This document shows, one piece after another, positions 24,955 to 33,080 of a stretch of DNA of 41,960 nt (the first letter of the stretch is position 1; every line of letters begins with the position of its first letter). Where the stretch lies: NCBI GenBank assembly GCA_002404055.1, contig DHIZ01000294.1:14276-56235 (forward strand). Reading direction: 5' to 3'. The translations under genes were made by a program, and so were the position numbers. The stretch is from Chloroflexi bacterium UBA4733 (lineage in GTDB: Bacteria > Chloroflexota > UBA4733). The notes below the pieces were generated by a model. The model did no database searches. It was not told the origin of the DNA and was given only the letters and a program-made list of their open reading frames with translations.

Positions 24955-24968
24955 GAACGCGCGGCGGG

Positions 24969-25256
24969 GTGAGGGTCCGCTGGTCAACCCCTGCCCGCCT
25001 GCAACTTCGACACCAGACTCGCTACATCGCGGCCGATAGTCCGAACGTCGCGCGCCAGGTCGCCCAGCGCGTCCGAGAAGCGGTGAGGGGACTGGCAGAC
25101 TACCCTCTCATGGGACATCCCGGCCAGATCGTCGATACGCGAGAGCTTGTGGTACCGCGCACCCCCTTCACTGTGGCCTATCGAGTCGTTGATCAGACGG
25201 TCGAGATCATCGCAGTCATCCACCAGGCACAACAGTGGCCGGAGAGCTTCGCGTAG
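24969..25256 (+). CDS. ParE/RelE-superfamily toxin, module 2
   Basis: 95-residue toxin paralogous to the one at 20177 (VRWSTPARLQLRHQTRYIAA, TRELVVPRTPFTVAYRVVDQ, IIAVIHQAQQWPESF). The GTG at 24969 is chosen because homology to the paralogue begins there; it lies 14 bp after the antitoxin stop, unlike the 4-bp overlap of module 1. Confidence 0.9.
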   Translation: MRVRWSTPARLQLRHQTRYIAADSPNVARQVAQRVREAVRGLADYPLMGHPGQIVDTRELVVPRTPFTVAYRVVDQTVEIIAVIHQAQQWPESFA

Positions 25257-25286
25257 CATGGCTGTTTCCACGGCCGCCGAGGATCT

Positions 25287-26276
25287 CTACGAGAGTGCCT
25301 CCCAGGCCCGCTGCAAATACGATTCATACGCCGCTTCGTTCTCCTCTTGCCAGTTTGGTGATCGGCTCGCCAGGCGCTGATCGCGTCCCAGGGGGATCTC
25401 GTACAGCGAGCGAGCAAAGCGCGTCACCCACCAGACCAGCATCAGGCGGTAATAGGTCCGGATGCGTGTGGCGACCGCCGGGTCAGTGCTGCGGGCGCTG
25501 TACGTATCGATCACCCACTGGCGCCGGGCCGGAGTCATCTGGCGAAAGCTTGGCGCAGTGAGGAGGTCGGCCAGCTCGAAGGCCGAATCGCCCCAGCCGC
25601 TGTACTCCCAATCGACGGAGGCCCAGCCTGACGTGCGGCGAAGGAAGTTGTTCGCGTTGCAATCGCCCCGGCAGAGGTGCGGCTGAACCTGCCCCCACGC
25701 GGGAAAGGTTGTTCGATCCAGGTGGGTAAGCAGCATTTGGAGGGATTTCGGCCGCTGGTTGGGCGGTATCCGATCCACGTTTTCCTGGATGCGAGTCCGC
25801 CCTCCCGCAGCCGACAGCATCGTGAGCACCACCGGTGGGAGCGGTGATTTCAGCATGTCCGGCGTGAGGGAATGGATGGCGCACAGGTGCTCGAGCAAAG
25901 CGCCCCACTCCTCGTCGTGTACCGGCGGCTCGTCAAGGACGGTCCCAGCCAGCCACTGCTGAACGACCACGGGCTGCGGAAAGCGCTCACGTTCCAGCAG
26001 CAGCGGCTTGGGGGCGATGTTCAGGCCGACCTGCTGCAAGGCCAGGAGGGCGCCGTACTCCCGGCCGGCGCGATCGCGGGCATCGCGGATGGTGAACTTG
26101 ACGGCGAGATCGGCTTCTTCGCTCGTGACCCGATACAGGACGTTATTGGCGCCGCCGCGGATGCGCTCAATCTGCCATTGCTGCCACTGGGTGCGATCTT
26201 GCAGGTCGGCCATGGCAAGGTGATCGAGGAGTGGAGCCAACACATCGAGTGGCATCCAAGGTTGAACGTTGGGCAC
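25287..26276 (-). CDS. Aminoglycoside phosphotransferase-family kinase
   Basis: 329-residue protein of the APH/choline-kinase-like fold. GGANNVLYRVTSEEADLAVKF contains the nucleotide-binding loop and Lys; HLCRGDCNANNFL is the catalytic (Brenner-type) Asp/Asn motif; SVDWEYSGWGDSAFELADLL is the metal-binding motif. It probably phosphorylates a small hydroxylated molecule; antibiotic resistance cannot be inferred. The GTG at 26276 has AAGGAGG 6 bases upstream; ATG (MPLD) is an alternative. Confidence 0.87.
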   Translation of the reverse strand: MPNVQPWMPLDVLAPLLDHLAMADLQDRTQWQQWQIERIRGGANNVLYRVTSEEADLAVKFTIRDARDRAGREYGALLALQQVGLNIAPKPLLLERERFPQPVVVQQWLAGTVLDEPPVHDEEWGALLEHLCAIHSLTPDMLKSPLPPVVLTMLSAAGGRTRIQENVDRIPPNQRPKSLQMLLTHLDRTTFPAWGQVQPHLCRGDCNANNFLRRTSGWASVDWEYSGWGDSAFELADLLTAPSFRQMTPARRQWVIDTYSARSTDPAVATRIRTYYRLMLVWWVTRFARSLYEIPLGRDQRLASRSPNWQEENEAAYESYLQRAWEALS

Positions 26277-26468
26277 GAGGCGCCTCCTTGCCGGAAAGTA
26301 CACTGCGTGTCAGTGTACCAACCTGCCATGGCCAAGGAAGGGTATTCGCAGCACCGGCGATGTAGCTCGCATGCGGTATAACGTCTCAAGAGGCGACGGT
26401 CTGTCGTGGGGTGAGGTGTTTGTCTTGCCGACGATGGCGTAGGGCTGAAAAAGCAAAGGAGGATAACC

Positions 26469-26834
26469 ATGGATGCGCTGGCATTACTGCGCGACCAGGC
26501 AGCGATGGTGGATAATCTGGCAACCCAGGTGGTCGCCAATCTGACCGCTGAGCAGGCGGTCTGGCACGTCGACGGGGCGACCACAAACCCTATCGCCGCG
26601 ACCTTCATGCACCTCTATTTCTCGGAAGATCGAATGGTGCAGCAGCGCCGTCAGGGGTTGCCGACCATCTTCGAAGCGGGCGGCTGGCGGGAGCGTATCG
26701 GCTTCAATCCAGATGCTCCCTGGGCGCAAACGGCACAGGCCGATCCAGACGCGATGCGCGCCTATGCCGCCGAGGTGCGAGAGGCGACGAAGCGCTTCCT
26801 GGGCAGCCAGGGTGTTCGTGGCTTCCCCTTTTAG
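26469..26834 (+). CDS. DinB-family protein, internally shortened
   Basis: 121-residue DinB-like four-helix protein (typical length about 160-170). The first three quarters match the family: MDALALLRDQAAMVDNLATQ, TNPIAATFMHLYFSEDRMVQ with the first metal-binding His, and GGWRERIGF. It then jumps from VREATKRFLGS straight to QGVRGFPF, which resembles the usual extreme C-terminus. The segment that normally carries the second and third His ligands (an HxxxH-like helix) is missing, so metal binding is probably lost. A GGAGGATAACC ribosome-binding region precedes the ATG. Convergent with the glycosylase gene. Confidence 0.75.
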   Translation: MDALALLRDQAAMVDNLATQVVANLTAEQAVWHVDGATTNPIAATFMHLYFSEDRMVQQRRQGLPTIFEAGGWRERIGFNPDAPWAQTAQADPDAMRAYAAEVREATKRFLGSQGVRGFPF

Positions 26835-26836
26835 CG

Positions 26837-26854
26837 TCGGCTCTTCCGAGCCGA
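26837..26854. terminator. Small GC hairpin between convergent genes
   Basis: TCGGCTC and GAGCCGA form a 7-bp stem with a 4-base TTCC loop, directly after the DinB stop and 14 bp before the glycosylase stop. No T-run follows on either strand, so termination is uncertain. Confidence 0.4.
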
Positions 26855-26868
26855 TGTCCACTATCGAT

Positions 26869-27555
26869 CTATAGGTCAGTTTCAGGTTCATCGAGCGCAA
26901 AGGTGACACGCCAGACGGCCAGTTGGGCCAGGGCACTGTCGACGAGCGCGCGGTGGGCCGGATCGTTGAGCCAACGGCTGACGCCGGAGGGGTGGGGGAG
27001 GGGCAGCAACCAACACTCGCCTTCCTTTCGCCAGGTCCCAACGAGCGCTTCCAGCGGGCCTGGCGAGTAGAACTCGGCGATAGCGAGCTTGCCGGCGAGC
27101 AGCACGACGCGCGGTCGCAGCAGGGCCAGCTCGCTGCGCCACCAATGAGCGCATAGGCCACGCTCTGCTTCGCTCGGTGGCCGGTCGCCGCCGCCCGATG
27201 CACTCCGACCGGGATCGCAGCGGGTGACGGAACTGAGGTAGATGTCGCGACGCAGCGCCCCCGGTTCAAAACCCGCCCGCAAAAGCCAGTGCTCCAGTAC
27301 GCGTCCACTGGGTCCGGCGAATGGCATACCGGCAGCGCTGGAGCGTACGCCAGGAGCCTGGCCGAGCAGGAGCACCTTGCGCGGCCCTTGCTCCCCCACG
27401 ACAGGATTGGCGCGCGTCAACAGGCCAGCTTCCTGGCAGGCGCGGCAACGGCTGAGCTGCTGCTGCAACGCCTGCAAGCGAATGGCACGCTCCTCTGCCA
27501 TGGCGGTACCATCGTTCCTAGATTCACCGGCAGGAGGATCAAGCGGCATGTCCAT
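26869..27555 (-). CDS. Uracil-DNA glycosylase superfamily protein (family 4-like)
   Basis: 228-residue DNA-repair protein. Motif 1 is LLLGQAPGVRSSAAGMPFAG and motif 2 is PLPHPSGVSRWLN. Cysteines at CRAC (N-terminal), VTRCDPG and GLCAHW are placed as in the [4Fe-4S] cluster of family 4 enzymes. In motif 1 the usual acidic residue (GEAPG with E/D following) is absent, so activity or specificity may differ. The ATG at 27555 has AAGGAGG 8 bases upstream; a longer in-frame extension upstream lacks homology. Confidence 0.85.
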   Translation of the reverse strand: MDMPLDPPAGESRNDGTAMAEERAIRLQALQQQLSRCRACQEAGLLTRANPVVGEQGPRKVLLLGQAPGVRSSAAGMPFAGPSGRVLEHWLLRAGFEPGALRRDIYLSSVTRCDPGRSASGGGDRPPSEAERGLCAHWWRSELALLRPRVVLLAGKLAIAEFYSPGPLEALVGTWRKEGECWLLPLPHPSGVSRWLNDPAHRALVDSALAQLAVWRVTFALDEPETDL

Positions 27556-27711
27556 GACGCGGCCTCCTTGCGCTTTCGCGCACTGCCTGGCGACGCATGC
27601 CCGTATTGTACTGCGGGAGTTACGGATCCCAGGGCGAGGCCAATAGTCCGCCGCCAAAACCTACCAGTCTCCCGGAAATTTAGGGCGGATTTGCTATTTA
27701 TCGATCCCGTC

Positions 27712-27739
27712 TTGACAAAATAGTAAGTTATGGTATATC
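27712..27739 (+). promoter_or_regulatory. Promoter upstream of the DUF2089 relic
   Basis: TTGACA (27712-27717), 16-base spacer, TATATC (27734-27739) within an AT-rich stretch. It points at the DUF2089 pseudogene, but the inverted-repeat element at 27743-27832 now separates them. Confidence 0.65.
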
Positions 27740-27742
27740 TAT

Positions 27743-27832
27743 GGGCCTGTCACAAAATAACCATCGCAGTTTCGGCAGGTATCGCCGCTGGTAGTGCCTC
27801 CAAATCTGAGACGGTTATTTCATGACGGGCCC
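27743..27832. mobile_element. 90-bp MITE-like element with terminal inverted repeats
   Basis: The two 20-bp ends (27743-27762, GGGCCTGTCACAAAATAACC, and 27813-27832) are inverted repeats matching at 17 of 20 positions. The 50-bp interior encodes nothing. TAT flanks both sides (27740-27742 and 27833-27835), consistent with a 3-bp target duplication. It looks like a non-autonomous derivative of a DDE-transposase IS; no parent element is in the window. Confidence 0.6.
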
Positions 27833-27835
27833 TAT

Positions 27836-28069
27836 GCTATTCCAGATCAAAATATTGCATCGACGCCCACCAAGTGCCCGGCCTGCGCCGCTGAGTTGAT
27901 CGTCAGCCGCCTGGAGTGTCCGGCCTGCGGTACGGAGGTTGTGGGCGCCTTCCGGTCGGGTCGTCTCCTGAATCTGCCGGAACCGCACGCTTCGCTGCTG
28001 GAACTATTCCTGCGCGTGCACGGCAACGTCAAAGAGTGGAGCGGGAACTGGGCATCTCCTATCAAATTG
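27836..28069 (+). pseudogene. DUF2089 zinc-ribbon/HTH protein, frameshifted and truncated
   Basis: The reading frame has the DUF2089 zinc ribbon (KCPACAAELIVSRLECPACG) and SLLELFLRVHGNVKE. At about 28034-28036 one base appears lost: in the next frame the expected continuation VERELGISY appears, then similarity ends at ISYQ instead of continuing through the usual helix. Intact members are about 90-120-residue regulators. With the element inserted just upstream, this is a decayed gene; nothing suggests it is still made. Confidence 0.75.
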
Positions 28070-28177
28070 AACCCTTCTACGTGGCGCCAGGCATGCGGCA
28101 CGAAAAATGCCGTGCAGTGGCCCGATGTACCATTTAGCCGCAGGCGCCAGAATCGGTGAGTGCAGAAGCGGTGGGGA

Positions 28178-30151
28178 ATGAGCGCGTGGCAACAGTGGCT
28201 GGCCAGCGCGCAGCGCCTATCCTCGCGTCTGCCTGCGGCACGCGCTGAGCTCGGCTACGTCATCCGGCTGGTGTTCCCCCGCGCGCCCGTCGCCAGTGCC
28301 ATGTTGCTCATGCAAGGCGTGCTGGGCGGACTCAGCACGCCACTCCTGGTGTGGGCGATGGCCGGCCTCGTTAACGCGCTGGTTATCGTCCAGCAGGCGC
28401 CGGTCGATCCCTGGTTGCCCACCAGACCCTGGCTGACCGCGCTGCTGATCGCCACACTGCTGCGCAGCCTCACGCCCGCCGCCAGCGGCTACGCGGCGGC
28501 CCTGTTGCGGGAGCGCGTCAACGCGGCCATGCAACGCAGCATTCTCCAACAGTCGGTGGCGCTGCCGCTCGCCGCCTTCGAGCGGTCGGAAGTCTACGCC
28601 AAGCTGGACGCTGGCCGCATCGCTTTGCAGAGTCCGCTGGTGGACGCGCTGTGGGACCTGAACATGCTGGCGACGAACCTGATTGCGGCGGCGGGTCTGC
28701 TGATCCTGTTCCTGCAAGCCAGCTGGCTGCTCACGGCGATGCTGCTGGCCACGATCGCGGCGCGGGCCGTGCTGGCCACTCGCTCGTCCAGCGCCTTTAC
28801 CAGCAGGCAGCGAGGCAACCTGCCGAGCCGGCGGGAAGCGGACTACTGGGCCGGCCTGTTGACAAGCCGCGAAGCAGCTCCGGAACTCCGGCTCTACGGC
28901 CTGGCCAGTGCGCTGGAGCGCCGCTGGCGAAGTGCCTACGACCGCTATCAGGGTGCAGCGGTCAGCGGGCGGCGCCGCATGTTTGCGCTAGAGGTGACCA
29001 GCACGGCGTTGCAGGAGCTGGTGAGCTTCTTGAGTGTGCTCGTCTTGCTGCTGCTGGCCTTGCGCGGCTCCGTCAGCATCGGCAGCCTGGTCGCCCTGCT
29101 CTACGGCATCAGTCGCTATCGTTCGCTCGCCTGGACAATCTCCGGCGGCATCGGGCGGCTGGTGGAGCGCTGGGCGCCGGTCACCTACCTGCGTGAGTTC
29201 CTGGCGTTACCGACGGAAAGCGAAGGGAACGGCCCGGAGGTGCGGCGCGAAGCGGGCAAGCCGGCGACACGAGAAAGCGGACGGGCGGCGGGCATTGGCG
29301 ACAGTGCCGCCCCTCCAATGCTCCGGCAGGGCGTGAGCTGCCAGCAACTCAGCTTCACCTATCCGGGCGCCAACCGTCCCGCGCTCTCCAGAGTGAATCT
29401 CACCTTCCGCGCGGGCGAGCACGTGGCGCTGGTGGGTGAGAACGGCGCAGGAAAAACCACCCTGGTCAAGCTGTTGCTTGGCCTCTACCAGCCGACGGAG
29501 GGGCGCATCAGCGTGGACGGCGTCGACCTGACTGCCCTCGACCCGACCGTGTGGCGGCGCCAGGCGACGGCCATCTTCCAGGACTTCGTTCGCTACCCGA
29601 CGACGGCACTGGAGAACATTGCCTACGCCGACGTGACGCTGCTGGCGAGCGAGCGGTTCCTGGAGGAACCGGCGCCGGCGCCGGTCGTGGCGGCTGCCCG
29701 GCAGAGCGGCGCCGACGCCGTCATCATGGACCTGCCCCAGGGCTACGCCACCTTGCTCGGCAAAGAGTTTGTGGGGGCGGCGGACCTGTCGACGGGGCAG
29801 TGGCAGCGCCTGGCCCTCGCCCGGGCCTACCTGCGCGACGCCCAACTGGTGGTGCTGGACGAGCCGACGGCAGCGCTGGACCCGCGCGGGGAGGTGGCGG
29901 TGTACGAACAGTTTGCCGCGGCAGCAGCGGGACGCTGCGCGGTGTTCATCTCCCACCGCCTGGGGTCAGCCCGGCTGGCCGACCGCATCGTGGTCCTACG
30001 AGCGGGAGAAGTGGTCGAGCAAGGCGCCCACGAGTCCTTGCTGGCCGAGGAAGGTGAATACGCCCGCATGTTCCGGCTCCAGGCCGCCTGGTACCGGCCG
30101 GATGGTGTTGCCGCCGGAGAGCAGACGCACCAGGAAAGCGAGCGACGGTGA
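28178..30151 (+). CDS. ABC exporter half-transporter 1 (permease-ATPase fusion)
   Basis: 657-residue exporter subunit: N-terminal transmembrane domain (about residues 25-330, several hydrophobic helices) and C-terminal ATPase. Walker A is VGENGAGKTTLVKLLLG, the signature LSTGQWQR, Walker B QLVVLDEPTAALDP with the catalytic Glu, and the switch His in FISHRLG. A roughly 30-residue charged linker joins the two domains. The ATG at 28178 is chosen; a GTG at 28160 is also possible. Its stop overlaps the start of the next half-transporter (TGATG), so they form a heterodimer. Substrate unknown (peptide, lipid or drug). Confidence 0.9.
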   Translation: MSAWQQWLASAQRLSSRLPAARAELGYVIRLVFPRAPVASAMLLMQGVLGGLSTPLLVWAMAGLVNALVIVQQAPVDPWLPTRPWLTALLIATLLRSLTPAASGYAAALLRERVNAAMQRSILQQSVALPLAAFERSEVYAKLDAGRIALQSPLVDALWDLNMLATNLIAAAGLLILFLQASWLLTAMLLATIAARAVLATRSSSAFTSRQRGNLPSRREADYWAGLLTSREAAPELRLYGLASALERRWRSAYDRYQGAAVSGRRRMFALEVTSTALQELVSFLSVLVLLLLALRGSVSIGSLVALLYGISRYRSLAWTISGGIGRLVERWAPVTYLREFLALPTESEGNGPEVRREAGKPATRESGRAAGIGDSAAPPMLRQGVSCQQLSFTYPGANRPALSRVNLTFRAGEHVALVGENGAGKTTLVKLLLGLYQPTEGRISVDGVDLTALDPTVWRRQATAIFQDFVRYPTTALENIAYADVTLLASERFLEEPAPAPVVAAARQSGADAVIMDLPQGYATLLGKEFVGAADLSTGQWQRLALARAYLRDAQLVVLDEPTAALDPRGEVAVYEQFAAAAAGRCAVFISHRLGSARLADRIVVLRAGEVVEQGAHESLLAEEGEYARMFRLQAAWYRPDGVAAGEQTHQESERR

Positions 30152-31947
30152 TGGATATCTTCGCCGGCCGGCTACGCACCTTTGGCCGTTTGGCGCGGCT
30201 CATCTGGTCGGTCCAGCCACTGGCGGCGACGCTGCTCCTGGCGCTGACCGCCGGAGCGGGGCTGTTCGCGCTGGCGGAGCTCCAGTTGCTGCGCCGGCTC
30301 ATCGACACGGCCCAGGCGGTCGTGCAGCACCAGGCGCCGCTGACGGACGGTCTGCTGTTGGGAGCGGCACTGGCCGGGCTCGCCATCCTGGAAGGAGTGT
30401 TGGGCGGGAGTAGCGGGGGGGGGCTGAAGCTGGTCCTGAGTAGCTGGTTCCAGGGGAAGCTCGTCGCAGCTATCGAGCAACGCTGCTTCCGCCAGGTGCA
30501 GGCGATGCCGCTGGAGCGGCTGGAGGTGGCCGAACACCACGACCAGTTGCAGCGCGCCCGCCAGGGCATGGCCGGGCGGTTAAGCATGACTATGGCCTTC
30601 CTCTGGAACACGACCACCGAAGTGGTGACGCTCGGCTCGCTGTTGGTCTACCTGGGCGGCTTCCATCCCCTCTTACCGCTGTTGCTAGCGCTGGGCACCA
30701 CGCCCGGCGCACTCATCCGTCTGCACCTGGGGCGCCGCCGCTGCCTGATCGAGCGTCGTCAGACGGCGGACGAACGGCGCCTGAACGCCTATATCAATCT
30801 GCTGATCGGCCGCGACGCCGCGACGGAAGTGCGCCTGTTTGGCTTCGGTGGCTGGATGATCGATCACGCCATGCACCTCTGGTGGCGGCTGCGCGACGAG
30901 CGCCTCGCCTACGCCGCCAGCGACGCCTGGCTGAGCGGGCTGGGCTTCGGCTTAATCACCCTCGCCTACGTCGGCACGATCGCCCTGAGCGTCTGGCTCT
31001 TCGCCACCGGCCACATCGGGCTTGGCCTGACCGCTGCGCTCTTCTACGCCATCGAGCGTTTCCAGACGAGCTATCAAGTGCTCAGCTACGGCCTGACGTC
31101 GATCTACGCCGACCTTCCCTACGTCCAGGACTACTTCGCCTTCACCGACGGACCCCGCCTCGACCAGCAGGCCGGACTGCCGCTGGCCGGTCCGCTGCGC
31201 CGGGAGATCCGCTTCGAGGACGTCTCCTTCGCCTATCCCGGCAGTGCCGAACCGGCGCTCCGCAACCTCAGCCTCACCATTCATCCCGGCGAGCGTCTCG
31301 CGCTGGTCGGGGAGAACGGTGCCGGCAAGACGACGCTCGTCAAGCTGCTCCTTGGTCTCTATCGACCGACAGCGGGGCGCATCCTGGTTGATGGTGTCGA
31401 CCTGAGCGAGATAGCGCCGGAGGACTGGTACGGGCGCATCGGCGCCGTCTTCCAAAACTTCATCCGCTTCCAGGCTACCATCGGCGAGAACATCGGCGCC
31501 GGCTGGATCGACCAGGCGGACGACACGGCGATCGCTGCCGCGGCGGTGCGCAGCGGAGCGCAGGAGGTAGCGACCGCCCTGCCGCACGGCCTGGCGACTC
31601 TGCTGGGCAAGGAGTTCCACGACGGTGTAGATCTCTCGCTCGGCCAGTGGCAAAAGCTCGCCATTGCCCGCGCCTACCTGCGACCGGCCGAACTGCTGAT
31701 CCTAGACGAGCCCACCTCGGCGCTGGACGCCAAAGCGGAGGCGGACGTCTACGCCCACTTCGCCGCGCTGGCCCAGGCGCGCACAGTGCTGCTGATCTCC
31801 CATCGCCTGGGCTCATGCCGCTTCGCCGACCGCATCCTGGTGTTGGAGCGGGGCCGCCTTGTAGAAGAAGGAGCGCACGCGGCGCTGCTGGCGGCGAACG
31901 GGCGCTACGCCGAGCTCTACCGCATGCAGGCCGCGTGGTACCAGTGA
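30151..31947 (+). CDS. ABC exporter half-transporter 2 (permease-ATPase fusion)
   Basis: 598-residue partner of the preceding gene. Transmembrane domain about residues 15-310 (LAATLLLALTAGAGLFALAE, VTLGSLLVYLGG, GFGLITLAYVGTIALSV). ATPase: Walker A VGENGAGKTTLVK, signature LSLGQWQKLAIARAYL, Walker B LLILDEPTSALD, switch His LISHRLG. The two ATPases are very alike, and both keep the catalytic Glu, so both sites could be active, unlike many asymmetric heterodimers. Start at ATG 30151, with a GTG immediately before it as an alternative. No recognisable cargo gene lies adjacent. Confidence 0.9.
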   Translation: MDIFAGRLRTFGRLARLIWSVQPLAATLLLALTAGAGLFALAELQLLRRLIDTAQAVVQHQAPLTDGLLLGAALAGLAILEGVLGGSSGGGLKLVLSSWFQGKLVAAIEQRCFRQVQAMPLERLEVAEHHDQLQRARQGMAGRLSMTMAFLWNTTTEVVTLGSLLVYLGGFHPLLPLLLALGTTPGALIRLHLGRRRCLIERRQTADERRLNAYINLLIGRDAATEVRLFGFGGWMIDHAMHLWWRLRDERLAYAASDAWLSGLGFGLITLAYVGTIALSVWLFATGHIGLGLTAALFYAIERFQTSYQVLSYGLTSIYADLPYVQDYFAFTDGPRLDQQAGLPLAGPLRREIRFEDVSFAYPGSAEPALRNLSLTIHPGERLALVGENGAGKTTLVKLLLGLYRPTAGRILVDGVDLSEIAPEDWYGRIGAVFQNFIRFQATIGENIGAGWIDQADDTAIAAAAVRSGAQEVATALPHGLATLLGKEFHDGVDLSLGQWQKLAIARAYLRPAELLILDEPTSALDAKAEADVYAHFAALAQARTVLLISHRLGSCRFADRILVLERGRLVEEGAHAALLAANGRYAELYRMQAAWYQ

Positions 31948-32069
31948 CGGTGGATAGCGGCATACTGGCAGTGGGCCGGTGAGGACGGCAAGACTGGCGA
32001 CAAACAACGCTGGTTCGGGCGGCATTCACGTGGAGCCCTGCGGTCGCATTGCTGGCCCCACCGGTTATC

Positions 32070-32098
32070 TTGACCTGTACAGCAGTCTGCCGTACCAT
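32070..32098 (+). promoter_or_regulatory. Promoter and candidate operator of TacAT module 2
   Basis: TTGACC (32070-32075), 17-base spacer, TACCAT (32093-32098), 29 bases before the antitoxin GTG. GTAC occurs in the spacer and again overlapping the -10 in CCGTAC, mirroring module 1. Confidence 0.7.
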
Positions 32099-32126
32099 AA
32101 ACGTAAATGAGAGGGATATGTAGGCC

Positions 32127-32441
32127 GTGACTACATCAGAGATTGACCAGGCGGCAACGGCCGAGCTTGCCGAGAAGCGTGAGCGTCTCGACGTGCGCCT
32201 CAGCCACGAGCAGAAGGTTCTCATGCAGCGAGCAGCCGCGCTTGAGGGGACGACGCTATCCAATTTCGTCATCCGCAGCGTGCAGCAGGCCGCGGAGCAC
32301 GCCGTCCGGGAGCACCAGGTTATCACGTTGTCGACGCGAGACAGCCTCGTGCTCGCGGAAGCATTGCTGAATCCGCCGGCGCCGAGTACACGGCTGCGCA
32401 CCGCCGCAGCGCGCCATCAGCAGATGGTGGAGGAAGCGTAA
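32127..32441 (+). CDS. DUF1778 ribbon-helix-helix antitoxin (TacA-like), module 2
   Basis: 104-residue antitoxin. Core: ERLDVRLSHEQKVLMQRAAA, TTLSNFVIRSVQQAAEHAV; tail: TLSTRDSLVLAEALLNPPAP, the toxin-binding segment. It corresponds domain by domain to the antitoxin at 9634 but is clearly diverged. GTG start. The 122 bp between the ABC transporter stop and its promoter show nothing else. Confidence 0.87.
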   Translation: MTTSEIDQAATAELAEKRERLDVRLSHEQKVLMQRAAALEGTTLSNFVIRSVQQAAEHAVREHQVITLSTRDSLVLAEALLNPPAPSTRLRTAAARHQQMVEEA

Positions 32442-32467
32442 GCCGGCGTGGCCCTTTTCGCATTGAA

Positions 32468-32974
32468 TTGCTGAACGCCGCCCATCACCGGGCGGCGTTT
32501 TCGTGTGGCGCGCCGGCGCTGGATCGCTACCTGACCCAGCAGGCCGGACAGGACATGCGCCGGGGCGTGGCGCGGGTCTTCGTGCTCTGCGAGAACGGCC
32601 TCCTTGATGTGCTTGGCTACTACACCCTGAGTGCCACGTCGATTGAATACGGAGACCTACCGGCGGAGATCGCCAGGCGGCTGCCGCGCTACCCGACCCT
32701 CCCGGCACTGCTGCTCGGCCGGCTCTCGGTCGATGGACGGCGCCAAGGTCAAGGGCTTGGCCAGTTGCTGCTCTCCAGTGCCCTCAGACGCTGCCTTCAG
32801 GTGAGCCAGAGCGACATTGCCGCCATGGCGGTCGTTGTCGATGCGAAGGATGAGGATGCCGCCCGCTTCCATGCGCGGCACGATTTCATCCGCTTCCCCA
32901 GTCAGCCGATGCGGCTCTTTCTGCCCATGCCCACCCTTGACGCGATCTACGGGCTGCCCCAGCCAACGCCGTAA
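32468..32974 (+). pseudogene. GNAT toxin (TacT-like), module 2, probably inactivated
   Basis: 168-codon reading frame with RAAFSCGAPALDRYLTQQAG, LGYYTLSATSI, and the acetyl-CoA loop RLSVDGRRQGQGLGQLLLSS. Two defects appear. The family N-terminus (FRIELLNAAHHRAAF) extends upstream of the first usable start (TTG 32468) with no ATG/GTG/TTG in frame; one extra T in the TTTT run at 32455-32458 would connect it to a GTG at 32448. The catalytic Tyr (FYEYHGF in module 1) is His here (FHARHDF). It may still be translated from TTG as a short inactive form. The frameshift could be an assembly error; the Tyr change is independent of it. Confidence 0.65.
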
Positions 32975-33080
32975 CACCCATCGCCCGCCGCGCCGATGTG
33001 CCGCCGGCCGCACGCGGTAGACTGGCACCGCCCTGGCGACAGGTCACCACAGCGGAGAGTTGAGAAGCGAGGCGGTGGCA

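Noticed and set aside
25287..26276. Aminoglycoside resistance gene
   Set aside because: The kinase fold is clear but family membership alone does not show antibiotic activity.
27743..27832. The inverted repeat as an ordinary intrinsic terminator of the preceding gene
   Set aside because: The preceding gene is on the opposite strand, the arms are separated by 50 bases, no T-run follows, and the flanking TAT duplication fits insertion better.
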